This document shows, one piece after another, positions 1-6,400 of a DNA stretch of 39,731 nucleotides. Made by a program: the position numbers and the translations under genes. The notes under the pieces were generated by a model. That model was not told where the DNA came from. It was given only the letters and a program-made list of their open reading frames with translations, and did no database searches. The DNA is from Bacteroidaceae bacterium. GTDB taxonomy: Bacteria > Bacteroidota > Bacteroidia > Bacteroidales > Bacteroidaceae. Position 1 is the stretch's first letter. Each line of letters starts with the position of its first letter. The stretch covers positions 1 to 39,731 of the forward strand of contig JAFZFN010000016.1 of the NCBI GenBank assembly GCA_017555875.1. Reading direction: 5' to 3'.

Positions 1-97
1 ACATCACAAGATCGCTTCTTGTACTACTTGTCTGTATGGAAAATATTTTCAAAGAACTCTTTCTTCAACCATCTCAAGGGGTGTCCCTCTCGATTGC
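1..97 (-). other. Probable rRNA operon leader, reading leftward out of the window
   Basis: No start codon or reading frame is convincing here. Read on the minus strand, the stretch contains AGTTCTTTGAAAATATT followed by ACAAGTAGTACAAGAAGCG. I recognise this from memory as the boxA-like leader placed before 16S rRNA in Bacteroidales. It lies directly downstream of a near-perfect promoter with A-tracts upstream, as expected for an rRNA operon. The 16S gene itself would lie beyond base 1, so this is inference. Confidence 0.5.
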
Positions 98-102
98 GGA
101 TG

Positions 103-134
103 CAAAGGTAGATACTTTCTGCAAACTGACCAAA
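103..134 (-). promoter_or_regulatory. Strong Bacteroidetes-type promoter (minus strand)
   Basis: On the minus strand a -33 TTTG (131-134) is followed after exactly 20 bp by a -7 TAccTTTG (103-110), a full match to the Bacteroidetes sigma consensus. Upstream, at 140-170, are T-runs (A-tracts on the minus strand) that resemble UP elements of rRNA promoters. Transcription would start near base 97 and leave the window. Confidence 0.75.
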
Positions 135-306
135 CATTCCAGGAACTTTTTTTCAAGATTTTTTAACGAGATTTCCCAATACGCTGATTTTCAAAGGGAG
201 TCATGAGATGGGAATTTTCGAGAGGATAGGAAAATTGGCATTTAAATGTTGCAAAACATGATTTTTGGGACTATAAGAAGCACGTAGGCATTCCTGCCCT
301 ATATGT
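135..306. other. Intergenic stretch without a recognisable gene
   Basis: Between the leftward promoter and the left inverted repeat I see no credible reading frame, RNA gene or repeat. The sequence is AT-rich, with T-runs near 150-165 that probably serve the promoter at 103-134. Confidence 0.6.
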
Positions 307-360
307 AAAAGTTCATAAATAGGTTGGCATTGGCAGGAGGAGAACTGAAAGTGGAAAGTT
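307..360 (+). repeat. Left inverted repeat of the cassette
   Basis: Bases 307-335 are the exact reverse complement of 2730-2758. A spaced inner block 347-360 (GAAAGTGGAAAGTT) matches the reverse complement of 2705-2718 with one mismatch. The inner end also forms a small hairpin (349-354 with 362-367, AAGTGG/CCACTT) directly after the stop codon of the ATPase gene, so the repeat could contribute to transcript ending. Confidence 0.9.
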
Positions 361-369
361 ACCACTTAT

Positions 370-1659
370 TTACGCCGCCTCGCGCAACCCCACCCCGAAC
401 AGGCGGCGATTGCGGATACGCACTTGAGGAGCACCCATCTGCTTGAGGTAGTAGCCGAAGTTGTGACGGTCGATACCCTCGAGGGCTGTGGGCGAGAGCT
501 CGTACAGGTAGTCGTAGACCTCGGCGGCCGACCATAGGGCCTCGATCTTCCCTTCTCCCGAGTCGACCTCGGGCACGGCACACACCTCGAAGTGATGGTG
601 CAGCAAGTCCCATACCCCACAACGGGCAGAGTAGGCAGCATTGTGGGCTTCGAGCAAGCGGGTCTCCTCCTCATCGAACCAGCATCGCTCACCCGCATCG
701 AGTGCGGCCATGGCCTCGGCATAGAGTTGCTCATAGTCGAGGGGCGTGTCCACATCGATGGCGTGGGCCAGCTCCACACAGATGAAGCGACGGCTACCCG
801 TCTCGTCGTTGAGCAGATAGCGACGGTTGCTGGTGGCGATGAACGAGGCCATGCGCTCCTTTTCCTCCATCTGGGAGTGGTAGGCACGCTTCATCGAGAC
901 GGCCGAGAGCTGCACGAGGTTCTTGAACATGGGCATACGTCGGCCTGCAAAGCGGTCCACCTCATCCACATTGATGAGCATGTAGGCCGTCATGCGGCGC
1001 AGGCAGGTATCCTCTTGGGCGAGGTTGAAGGTGTCGGAGAAGAACATCCTCAACCGGGGAGGTACCAGCATCTTGGCAAACTGACTCTTGCCCCACCCTT
1101 GCTGACGACTGATCAGTATGGGACAGACGCTATTGCCATAGCTCCCCATGCGCCCCATGGCTTGGGCTACCATAGCGACAAACCACTTGCGCAACCAGCC
1201 GAGGAGCTGCTCGTCATCGGTGATGCGACGGAAGAGGGCGTCGATGTGGGCACCACCATCCCACTGGGGCAGGTGCTCCAGGTAGTCACACACGGGGTGA
1301 TAGCGCTTCACCAGCTCCCCACCCTGCACGGCCGCCTTCACCATGTAGGGCTTAGAGACCCCGATACCCGCGCGGTTCATCTCCATCATGAGTCGATAGA
1401 TGAGCTCCTCGTCGAGCTTTACCCAATGCTCCTCACCTCGACGGGAGAGCTCATAGTGCTGCGAGAGGCGGTTGAGCCTCACCTCGTAGCGATCTCCTAC
1501 AAACTCCTCCATGCGGATCAGCATGGTGTCGGCAGGCGAGCTGCCCTTCCCCATCATCGAAGCACCACACTGCAATCCATTCTCTTTTCTCTTGAACGCA
1601 GCCGTTACTCTACTTCGCAACCACGTCATCACTGTTACTAAAAATTTTCTCATAAGCAC
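370..1659 (-). CDS. VirE/VapE-family P-loop ATPase (primase-helicase-like), short form
   Basis: The 429-residue protein has the signature of the VirE/VapE family, predicted replicative P-loop ATPases found in plasmid, phage and island DNA. Walker A is RQQGWGKS (about 185-192), Walker B is MLINVDE (227-233), a sensor-like ATSN lies at 275-278 and a DxTGSRR arginine motif at 285-291. The C-terminal 100 residues resemble the DUF3874 module common on Bacteroidetes members. Many relatives are longer and carry an N-terminal VirE-N or PriCT/primase part. Here only about 180 residues precede Walker A, so the primase half appears to be absent. The first ATG is used; M3, M11 or M35 are possible alternatives. 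A promoter lies about 120 bp upstream, divergent from the HU-type gene. The real function in Bacteroidales is not established. Confidence 0.8.
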   Translation of the reverse strand: MLMRKFLVTVMTWLRSRVTAAFKRKENGLQCGASMMGKGSSPADTMLIRMEEFVGDRYEVRLNRLSQHYELSRRGEEHWVKLDEELIYRLMMEMNRAGIGVSKPYMVKAAVQGGELVKRYHPVCDYLEHLPQWDGGAHIDALFRRITDDEQLLGWLRKWFVAMVAQAMGRMGSYGNSVCPILISRQQGWGKSQFAKMLVPPRLRMFFSDTFNLAQEDTCLRRMTAYMLINVDEVDRFAGRRMPMFKNLVQLSAVSMKRAYHSQMEEKERMASFIATSNRRYLLNDETGSRRFICVELAHAIDVDTPLDYEQLYAEAMAALDAGERCWFDEEETRLLEAHNAAYSARCGVWDLLHHHFEVCAVPEVDSGEGKIEALWSAAEVYDYLYELSPTALEGIDRHNFGYYLKQMGAPQVRIRNRRLFGVGLREAA

Positions 1660-1779
1660 ATCCTTATATTATATATAGGTGTAAAAGTCATACAAAACCC
1701 CAATCACTCCCTCAGGAAACGGCTTTCACTTCGCGAAGGAATGAGCACTTTCTCACCCTCCCCAGAGGCGAAAGCACCA

Positions 1780-1811
1780 CAAAGTTACAACATTTCACAA
1801 GCCATGTCAAG
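1780..1811 (-). promoter_or_regulatory. Predicted promoter of the VirE-like gene
   Basis: On the minus strand -33 CTTG (1808-1811, one mismatch to TTTG) and -7 TAacTTTG (1780-1787) are separated by 20 bp. The predicted start near 1773 leaves a leader of about 115 nt before the ATG at 1659. Nothing else recognisable lies in 1660-1779. Confidence 0.5.
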
Positions 1812-1852
1812 ACCCTAAACACCCTGAAAATCTGATATTTTTATCGCTACGT

Positions 1853-1884
1853 TTTGCAAATTTCAGAGCCTTTTATTACCTTTG
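1853..1884 (+). promoter_or_regulatory. Predicted promoter of the HU-wHTH gene
   Basis: -33 TTTG (1853-1856) and -7 TAccTTTG (1877-1884) are separated by exactly 20 bp, matching the Bacteroidetes consensus fully. Transcription should start near 1890, about 20 bp before the first palindrome of the array, which would place the whole array in the 5' leader and initially transcribed region. Confidence 0.7.
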
Positions 1885-1904
1885 CCAAACAAAGAGAAAA
1901 GCTC

Positions 1905-1988
1905 ACGCCACCGCGGTGGCGCGTAGGTATCACCGCGGTGGCACATAACAACCACCGCGGTGAAAGTTGGACGCCACCGCGGTGGCGT
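1905..1988 (+). repeat. Four CACCGCGGTG palindromes at exact 22-bp spacing
   Basis: The perfect 10-bp palindrome CACCGCGGTG occurs at 1909-1918, 1931-1940, 1953-1962 and 1975-1984. The steps are exactly 22, 22 and 22 bp, about two helical turns, so all sites face the same side of the DNA. The 12-bp spacers differ. Units 1 and 4 extend to a 16-bp palindrome (CGCCACCGCGGTGGCG, 1906-1921 and 1972-1987); units 2 and 3 do not. The position just after a promoter suggests operators, possibly for the neighbouring HU-wHTH protein. The layout also resembles replication iterons beside an AT-rich stretch. Which one applies cannot be decided from sequence. Confidence 0.9.
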
Positions 1989-2052
1989 TTACAAATATTA
2001 CAAAGTGTTTATTATCAATACTATACGGAAATTTAAAAAATATTGAAAAAAA
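1989..2052 (+). other. AT-rich leader between array and HU-wHTH gene
   Basis: This stretch is mostly A and T, with runs such as AAATTTAAAAAATATTG immediately before the start codon. There is no Shine-Dalgarno sequence, as is usual in Bacteroidetes, where A-rich leaders promote initiation. If the array is an origin, this would be the natural unwinding region. Confidence 0.5.
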
Positions 2053-2676
2053 ATGAGCAAGCAGAAAAGAGGAGGAGCCATACGCTGCCTCACACACCGC
2101 ACCTACCTACGCAAGGGGAGCAACAAGACAAGCGTACAGGGCATACGCGTAGACATCATGGGAAGCCAGAAGGTAGAGCTGGACGAGATTGCCGAGCGCA
2201 TCGGTCACTCCAATAGCGCCACGGATGCCGACGTGCTGGCCGTGTGGAAGGCGATGGAGTTTGAGATCAAGCGTGCCTTGGAAGATGGACACCGCGTAGC
2301 ACTTGGAGGGCTCGGCACACTACGCCTCGAGGTGGGGGCCAAGGCAGGAAAGAGCACCGCCCGCAACATCACGAGCAGGGACATCGAGGTAAAGGGCATC
2401 ACCTTCACCCCAGCGAAGAAGTTTATCGCGTCCTTCAAGGAGCTCACCTTCGAGTGTGACGGCATCACGAGCCACCCACTCAGCGCTTCTCGCACCGAGG
2501 AGGCACTAGCCGAATACTTCGCCAGCCACCAATACATGAGCGTACGTGACTATGCCACCCTGTGTCATTGCAGCACGAGCACGGCCCGACGCCGCATAGC
2601 AGAGATGCTGGAGGAGGGCAAGCTGGTACGTAGCGGGATAGCGCGAGGAATCTATAAATTGAAAATTGAAAATTGA
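2053..2676 (+). CDS. HU-like DNA-binding protein with C-terminal helix-turn-helix
   Basis: In this 207-residue protein, residues 1-130 follow the HU/IHF-like fold of Bacteroidetes (HU-HIG type). They show an N-terminal basic stretch, the helix around DEIAERIGHSNSATDADVLAVW, and the conserved turn VALGGLGTLRLEV leading into a DNA-bending arm region. Residues 155-200 form a separate helix-turn-helix (SVRDYATLCHCSTSTARRRI, followed by a short basic wing), so the protein can probably both bend DNA and read a specific sequence. It is transcribed divergently from the VirE-like gene, from a promoter whose leader contains the palindrome array. Autoregulation through that array is a reasonable inference but unproven. 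The last residues (LKIEN) are encoded by an AT-rich tandem repeat that continues past the stop. Confidence 0.85.
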   Translation: MSKQKRGGAIRCLTHRTYLRKGSNKTSVQGIRVDIMGSQKVELDEIAERIGHSNSATDADVLAVWKAMEFEIKRALEDGHRVALGGLGTLRLEVGAKAGKSTARNITSRDIEVKGITFTPAKKFIASFKELTFECDGITSHPLSASRTEEALAEYFASHQYMSVRDYATLCHCSTSTARRRIAEMLEEGKLVRSGIARGIYKLKIEN

Positions 2677-2688
2677 GAATTGAAAATT
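2656..2688 (+). repeat. AT-rich tandem repeat (AATTGAAA units)
   Basis: Three to four copies of an AAATTGAA/AATTGAGA-like unit span the stop codon of the HU-wHTH gene. The 15-mer AAATTGAAAATTGAA at 2656-2670 recurs exactly at 9993-10007, right after the tRNA-Arg gene. It looks like a dispersed low-complexity intergenic repeat. Confidence 0.7.
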
Positions 2689-2706
2689 CGTGCAAGCGGG
2701 CACGAA
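2687..2706 (+). terminator. Terminator-like hairpin after the HU-wHTH gene
   Basis: TTCGTGC (2687-2693) pairs with GCACGAA (2700-2706) around a 6-nt loop, 10 nt after the stop codon. The following sequence is pyrimidine-rich but has no pure U-tract, so termination is only plausible. Confidence 0.4.
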
Positions 2707-2758
2707 CTTTCCCCTTTCCACTTGCCCCGTGCCAATGCCAACCTATTTATGAACTTTT
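2705..2758 (-). repeat. Right inverted repeat of the cassette
   Basis: This is the reverse-complement partner of 307-360. The outer 29 bp (2730-2758) are identical to 307-335 in inverted orientation, and the inner 14 bp match with one difference. Beyond 2758 the match stops abruptly. Confidence 0.9.
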
Positions 2759-2825
2759 GTAACCTGAAAAAGGGCTATTCGCGCGAGGAGTAAACAACAG
2801 AAAAGGGCGTATTCATCGGTACTTT

Positions 2826-2850
2826 TCACAAAAAAGGCTAGCGCAGCCTT
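2826..2850 (-). terminator. Intrinsic terminator overlapping the end of the EamA gene
   Basis: On the minus strand AAGGCT (2850-2845) pairs with AGCCTT (2839-2834) around a 5-nt loop and is followed by a U-run (2833-2828). The hairpin begins inside the last codons of the transporter gene and includes its stop codon. Confidence 0.7.
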
Positions 2851-3728
2851 CCCCAGCCACGCTCTGCCACATAGATACCGACCAAGATGAGCACGGTGCC
2901 CAAGAGAGCTATCGGAGTGAAGGGCTCACCCAGTATAGTTACAGAGCAGGCCAACGACACCAAGGGTTGCGTGTACATATAGTTTGACGCACGGATAGTA
3001 CCAATCTTCTCCAGCACGAGGTTCCACGAGTAGAAGCAGAGCATCGAAGCCACCACGGAGAGGAACAGGATGTTACCCGTCACGACGGGGATGGCGAGCT
3101 TGTCGAGATGCAATCCACCACCCATGCCGCAAGCGATGAAGGGCAGCATGGTGAGGATGCCATAGAAGAAGATCTTGCGGGTGACAAACCATGTCGAGTA
3201 ACGCCCGTCAAACCTGCGGATGACCACGCTGTAGACCGCCCAGGCCAGTGCGGCCACGAGAGCGAGGGCATCGCCCAAGGGGTGTATCTTGAGCACAGTG
3301 CCGTTGAGCACCACGAAGCCCACGCCGAGTAGTGCCACCACGGAGCCTACGATGAGCTTATGCGTGAGCCGCTCCTTATAGCACAGGCTGGTGAGCAGCA
3401 CCGTAAGCACAGGGGTGGTGCACACGATGAGAGCCACGTTGGAGGTGATGGAGTAGTCGAGCGCCGTGTTCTCGGCCAAGAAGTAGAGCGTCCCGCCCAT
3501 GAAACCGGCTACAGCCAGGAAGACCTCATCACGCCAAGTGTCGGCCCACACCTTACGCGAGCAGAGCCACGTCAGAGCATAGGCAATGATGAAACGATAA
3601 AACATGATCTCGGGCGGTGTGAGACCATGATTGAGCAGCACCTTGGTGGATGCAAACGTGGTGCCCCACACCAGTATGGTGGCCAGTGCCAATAGGTGAT
3701 AGCCCAACAGGGGACGAGTAGCTGACAT
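2838..3728 (-). CDS. EamA/DMT-family membrane transporter
   Basis: This is an inner-membrane protein of 296 residues with about ten hydrophobic segments in two homologous halves, the pattern of the drug/metabolite transporter superfamily (two EamA domains). The first half starts at HLLALATILVWGTTFASTKV. The second half starts near PLGDALALVAALAWAVYSVVIRR and contains the usual end motif around LGEPFTPIALLGTVLILVGIY. Substrate cannot be predicted. An upstream in-frame ATG at 3839 would add 37 residues, but that extension runs through the likely promoter region and has no transporter similarity, so the ATG at 3728 is preferred. The gene is divergent from the thiamine operon; a link to thiamine is not supported. 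Confidence 0.88.
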   Translation of the reverse strand: MSATRPLLGYHLLALATILVWGTTFASTKVLLNHGLTPPEIMFYRFIIAYALTWLCSRKVWADTWRDEVFLAVAGFMGGTLYFLAENTALDYSITSNVALIVCTTPVLTVLLTSLCYKERLTHKLIVGSVVALLGVGFVVLNGTVLKIHPLGDALALVAALAWAVYSVVIRRFDGRYSTWFVTRKIFFYGILTMLPFIACGMGGGLHLDKLAIPVVTGNILFLSVVASMLCFYSWNLVLEKIGTIRASNYMYTQPLVSLACSVTILGEPFTPIALLGTVLILVGIYVAERGWGRLR

Positions 3729-3757
3729 ACCTTTTATATATATTATTATTCTCCCGA

Positions 3758-3765
3758 CAAAGATA
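3758..3765 (-). promoter_or_regulatory. -7 element for the EamA gene
   Basis: On the minus strand TAtcTTTG lies 29 bp before the chosen start codon. I find no good -33 TTTG at 19-21 bp, so this is half of a consensus promoter. Confidence 0.4.
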
Positions 3766-3788
3766 GCGCAAAAATCTTGACCTATTAT

Positions 3789-3819
3789 ATTGCGGTGTAA
3801 TAAAAAAACACTATCTTCG
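3789..3819 (+). promoter_or_regulatory. Predicted promoter of the thiamine operon
   Basis: ATTG (3789-3792) and TAtcTTcG (3812-3819) are separated by 19 bp. Each has one mismatch to the Bacteroidetes consensus. The start would fall about 25 bp before the riboswitch. Confidence 0.45.
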
Positions 3820-3847
3820 CACCGAAAACCAAGACACATACCTTCGT

Positions 3848-3935
3848 ATGGGTCAACTATTAGGGGTGCTTGCCCGTTAAAAGGCAGGCTGAGATTATAC
3901 CCTTTGAACCTGCTAACGTAATTGTAGAGAGGAAA
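3848..3935 (+). promoter_or_regulatory. TPP riboswitch (THI element)
   Basis: The conserved core is present in order: GGGGTGC (3863-3869), a TGCC/GGCA hairpin (3871-3886), GGCTGAGA (3887-3894), ACCCTTTGAACCTG (3899-3912), then CTAACGTAAT and a closing purine-rich end. This is the pyrimidine and pyrophosphate sensor arrangement of thiamine-pyrophosphate riboswitches. The 3' end carries AGAGAGGA a few bases before the thiM start codon. Ligand binding could therefore hide this ribosome-binding site and shut off translation when TPP is abundant. Confidence 0.93.
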
Positions 3936-3937
3936 AT

Positions 3938-4696
3938 ATGAACACAGAACATCTCAAGAGAGACCTTGCGCTCGTTCGCGCACAGAGTCCGTTGGTACAC
4001 AACATCACCAACTATGTAGCAATGAATTTTTCGGCCAACGCCCTGCTGGCTATCGGTGCATCACCCGTCATGGCTCATGCCGTGGAGGAGATGGACGACA
4101 TGGTCAGTATCGCCTCGGCCCTAGTAATCAACATCGGCACACTCGACGCTGAGTGGGTACGCGGCATGCTCCGTGCAGGCCGTGCGGCACACCGCTTGGG
4201 CAAGCCCATCGTGCTCGACCCCGTGGGAGCTGGCGCCACTCCCTACCGCACACAGACGGCATGGGAGATCATCCGCGAGTGTCAGCCCACGATCATCCGT
4301 GGCAATGCCTCAGAGATCATGGCACTGGTCAACTCCGACATCAAGAGCAAGGGGGTCGACAGCAGCCAGAGCTCCGACGATGCCGTGGAGGCAGCCCGCC
4401 AGCTGGCCCAGTCGACAGGTGCCGTAGTGGTCATCAGCGGTGCCACCGACTACATCACCGACGGCACACGCACCGAGACCGTCACCTACGGCTCGCCCCT
4501 GATGACCCGCGTGACGGCTATGGGCTGCACAGCCTCATCCATGGTGGGTGCCTTTGCGGGCATCAACCCCGACCCCTTCGAGGCCTCACTGCATGCCATG
4601 ATGGTGATGGGAATTTGTGGCGAGCGCGCCGTAGCAAAAAATGATTCGCCAGGCTCGCTGATGATAAACTTTTTAGATGAGTTATATGAATTTTGA
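3938..4696 (+). CDS. thiM: Hydroxyethylthiazole kinase
   Basis: ThiM phosphorylates 4-methyl-5-hydroxyethylthiazole for thiamine salvage in the cytoplasm. The 252-residue length is normal. Family motifs are visible: [18 protein letters not shown] near the N-terminus (substrate pocket), [23 protein letters not shown], and MGCTASSM with the conserved Gly-Cys near residue 195. The start codon follows the TPP riboswitch directly, with AGAGAGGA as an unusually good ribosome-binding site for this group. The 3' end overlaps the start of the next gene by 20 bp, so translation is probably coupled. No thiC, thiG or thiS genes lie nearby, which fits a salvage role here, though synthesis genes may lie elsewhere. 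Confidence 0.95.
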   Translation: MNTEHLKRDLALVRAQSPLVHNITNYVAMNFSANALLAIGASPVMAHAVEEMDDMVSIASALVINIGTLDAEWVRGMLRAGRAAHRLGKPIVLDPVGAGATPYRTQTAWEIIRECQPTIIRGNASEIMALVNSDIKSKGVDSSQSSDDAVEAARQLAQSTGAVVVISGATDYITDGTRTETVTYGSPLMTRVTAMGCTASSMVGAFAGINPDPFEASLHAMMVMGICGERAVAKNDSPGSLMINFLDELYEF

Positions 4697-6194
4697 TCTT
4701 TCCTTATACTTAGTCACCGACCGACCTTTAGCGCAGGGTCGCGACATAAGTTGGATAGTGCGTGAGGCCGTTGCGGGCGGTGTCACCATGGTGCAACTAC
4801 GCGAAAAGGATTGCTCTACGGGCGAGTTCATAACACTGGCCAAAGAGCTAAAATCCGTCTTGCACCCCCTAGGCATACCCCTCATCATCAACGATCGCAT
4901 CGACGTGGCCTTAGCGGTCGATGCCGACGGAGTACACATCGGGCAGAGCGACATGCCCTACGAGACGGCTCGCGCATTGCTCGGCAAAGATAAGATTATC
5001 GGCCTCTCCGTAGAGACAATGGACGAGGTCATCGTGGCCAATGCACTCGATGTAGACTACATAGGCATCTCACCCGTCTATGCCACACCGACGAAGACCA
5101 ACACGCTCACCCCCTTTGGACTAGAGGGCGTTGCCGAGGTGCTTCGCCTTACTCGTCATCGCTGCGTAGCCATCGGTGGCATGAGCCGCGACACCATCGG
5201 TGATGTCATAGCCCGAGGCGTAGAGGGCGCGGCCGTAGTGTCGGCCATCGTTGCTGCCGAGTCGCCACGTTGTGCATCAGAGGAGTTGGCAGCCATCATA
5301 CGAAAACAACGGACCCACCTAAATCCTCCCTGTGAGGGAGGACTTAAGTTTCCAGCTTGCACAGCCCCCTCCCTCACAGGGAGGGACGGGGTGGGTCTTG
5401 TTCTCACCATCGCCGGCAGCGACTCGGGAGGCGGAGCCGGCATACAGGCCGACATCAAGAGCATCTCGGCCAACGGCTGCTTTGCCGCCTCGGCCATCAC
5501 CGCCATCACGGCACAAAACACGCTCGGAGTGAATGCCGTGGAGGGACTCTCCATAGACATCATCGAGGGACAGATCGAAGCCGTGCTCAGCGACATCGGC
5601 ACCGACAGCATCAAGATAGGCATGCTCCACTCTGCCGAGGTGGTGCAATGTGTCGCTCGCATGCTACGCAAGTATAATATAAAGGATGTGGTGCTCGACC
5701 CCGTCATGGTCTCCACCTCAGGTCACAAGCTCATCGAGGACGACGCCATCGAGGTGATGCGCACCGAGCTCATGCCCCTGGCTCGCGTCATCACCCCCAA
5801 CATCCCCGAAGCGGAGATACTACTCGGCGAGCACATCGACAACCAGAGCGCCCTCCCCCAAGCAGCACGTCGACTAGCCGAGAAGTATCATGTATCGGTA
5901 CTGCTCAAGGCGGGACACCTCGTCAACGACGAGCTCATCGACATCTTCTACAACCGCGAGACCGACGAGGTCATCTACCTCAGTGCCAAACGTATAGACA
6001 CGCCCAACACCCACGGCACAGGCTGCACCCTCTCGAGTGCTCTTGCCGCACAGTTGGCCAAAGGACTGCCGCTCACCGAGGCTGTTCGCGCTGCCAAGAC
6101 CTACATCAATGAGGCCATTATCCATGGGGCCAACTACACGATTGGTCATGGACACGGTCCTGTGAGTCACTTCTATTGCCTCAGAAAAATGTAA
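4677..6194 (+). CDS. thiED: ThiE-ThiD fusion: thiamine phosphate synthase / HMP(-P) kinase
   Basis: This is a bifunctional 505-residue protein. Residues 5-207 are ThiE, which joins HMP-PP and thiazole phosphate to thiamine phosphate; visible motifs are [28 protein letters not shown] and PVYATPTKT. Residues 240-505 are ThiD, which phosphorylates HMP and HMP-P; visible motifs are [25 protein letters not shown] and [12 protein letters not shown]. The order is ThiE then ThiD, whereas separate genes are common in relatives. The linker, about residues 212-240, is encoded by an inverted-repeat element (5312-5397) that looks like a normally intergenic repeat read in frame. The gene overlaps thiM by 20 bp; ATG at 4686 is an alternative start. 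It shares the TPP riboswitch. Confidence 0.94.
   Translation: MSYMNFDLSLYLVTDRPLAQGRDISWIVREAVAGGVTMVQLREKDCSTGEFITLAKELKSVLHPLGIPLIINDRIDVALAVDADGVHIGQSDMPYETARALLGKDKIIGLSVETMDEVIVANALDVDYIGISPVYATPTKTNTLTPFGLEGVAEVLRLTRHRCVAIGGMSRDTIGDVIARGVEGAAVVSAIVAAESPRCASEELAAIIRKQRTHLNPPCEGGLKFPACTAPSLTGRDGVGLVLTIAGSDSGGGAGIQADIKSISANGCFAASAITAITAQNTLGVNAVEGLSIDIIEGQIEAVLSDIGTDSIKIGMLHSAEVVQCVARMLRKYNIKDVVLDPVMVSTSGHKLIEDDAIEVMRTELMPLARVITPNIPEAEILLGEHIDNQSALPQAARRLAEKYHVSVLLKAGHLVNDELIDIFYNRETDEVIYLSAKRIDTPNTHGTGCTLSSALAAQLAKGLPLTEAVRAAKTYINEAIIHGANYTIGHGHGPVSHFYCLRKM
5312..5397 (+). repeat. REP-like inverted-repeat element inside the thiE-thiD linker
   Basis: The element begins GACCCACC and ends GGTGGGTC. 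Its two arms each hold a smaller hairpin, CTCCCTGTGAGGGAG (5326-5340) and CTCCCTCACAGGGAG (5369-5383), which are also inverse copies of each other. Such nested GC-rich palindromes are typical of intergenic repeats in Bacteroidales. Here it is read through as about 29 Pro/Gly/Cys-rich residues. Confidence 0.75.
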
Positions 6195-6275
6195 GTAAAC
6201 TTAACTATTCCGTTGAGTTTCATCCTCGCTCAGCGATAAAAGAGTAAACAATTTTATCACATTCGCTCGTCGAAA

Positions 6276-6307
6276 CTTGCTTTTTCGTTCGGCTTGCACT
6301 ATTTTTA
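6276..6307 (+). promoter_or_regulatory. Degenerate upstream copy of the dxs promoter
   Basis: CTTG (6276-6279), 20 bp, then TAttTTTA (6300-6307). The surrounding 23 bp (6284-6306) are repeated exactly at 6358-6380, 74 bp downstream, where the intact promoter lies. The rest of 6195-6275 holds no gene. Confidence 0.35.
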
Positions 6308-6349
6308 ACACGTTGAAAATGGGCTACGCCTCAGAAATGTTCAAATAAA

Positions 6350-6381
6350 TTTGACAATTCGTTCGGCTTGCACTATTTTTG
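6350..6381 (+). promoter_or_regulatory. Predicted dxs promoter
   Basis: -33 TTTG (6350-6353), 20 bp, -7 TAttTTTG (6374-6381): a full consensus match, with the predicted start about 12 bp before the dxs ATG at 6401. This argues against the earlier in-frame ATG at 6368, which would lie inside the promoter. Confidence 0.8.
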
Positions 6382-6400
6382 CAAGATAATCTTTGTCAGT

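Larger units (their letters stand above)
307..2758. mobile_element. Inverted-repeat-bounded cassette: VirE-like ATPase, palindrome array, HU-wHTH protein
   Basis: The two ends, 307-360 and 2705-2758, are inverted copies of one another: the outer 29 bp are identical and an inner 14-bp block matches at 13 positions. Between them are only two divergent genes, their predicted promoters and the four-unit 22-bp palindrome array. No transposase, integrase or phage gene is present, and I see no clear target-site duplication outside the ends. The unit could be a non-autonomous transposon, an integrated minimal replicon, an invertible segment, or two terminator-proximal repeats brought together by chance. 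VirE-like ATPase genes beside HU-type genes recur in Bacteroidales accessory DNA. Calling this one unit is inference. Confidence 0.4.

Noticed and set aside
592-1641. Open frame of 349 codons on the plus strand opposite the VirE-like gene
   Set aside because: Composition is odd (His, Leu and Gly rich), with no domain or promoter; it is a by-product of the codon bias of the real gene, which has clear ATPase motifs.
1905-1988. CRISPR array
   Set aside because: The 10-bp repeats and 12-bp spacers are far too short, there are only four units and no cas genes.
1854-2036. 60-codon frame running through the first palindrome array
   Set aside because: The 22-bp period is not a multiple of three, so the repeats are read in different frames; it begins inside the -33 element of the predicted promoter.
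300-2765. Target-site duplication outside the inverted repeats
   Set aside because: The bases flanking 307 and 2758 share at most GT, too short to count.
3729-3839. N-terminal extension of the EamA transporter
   Set aside because: The extension contains the likely -7 element and is not seen in this family.
6368-6400. Earlier start codon for dxs
   Set aside because: It lies within the consensus promoter, and the added residues have no family similarity.
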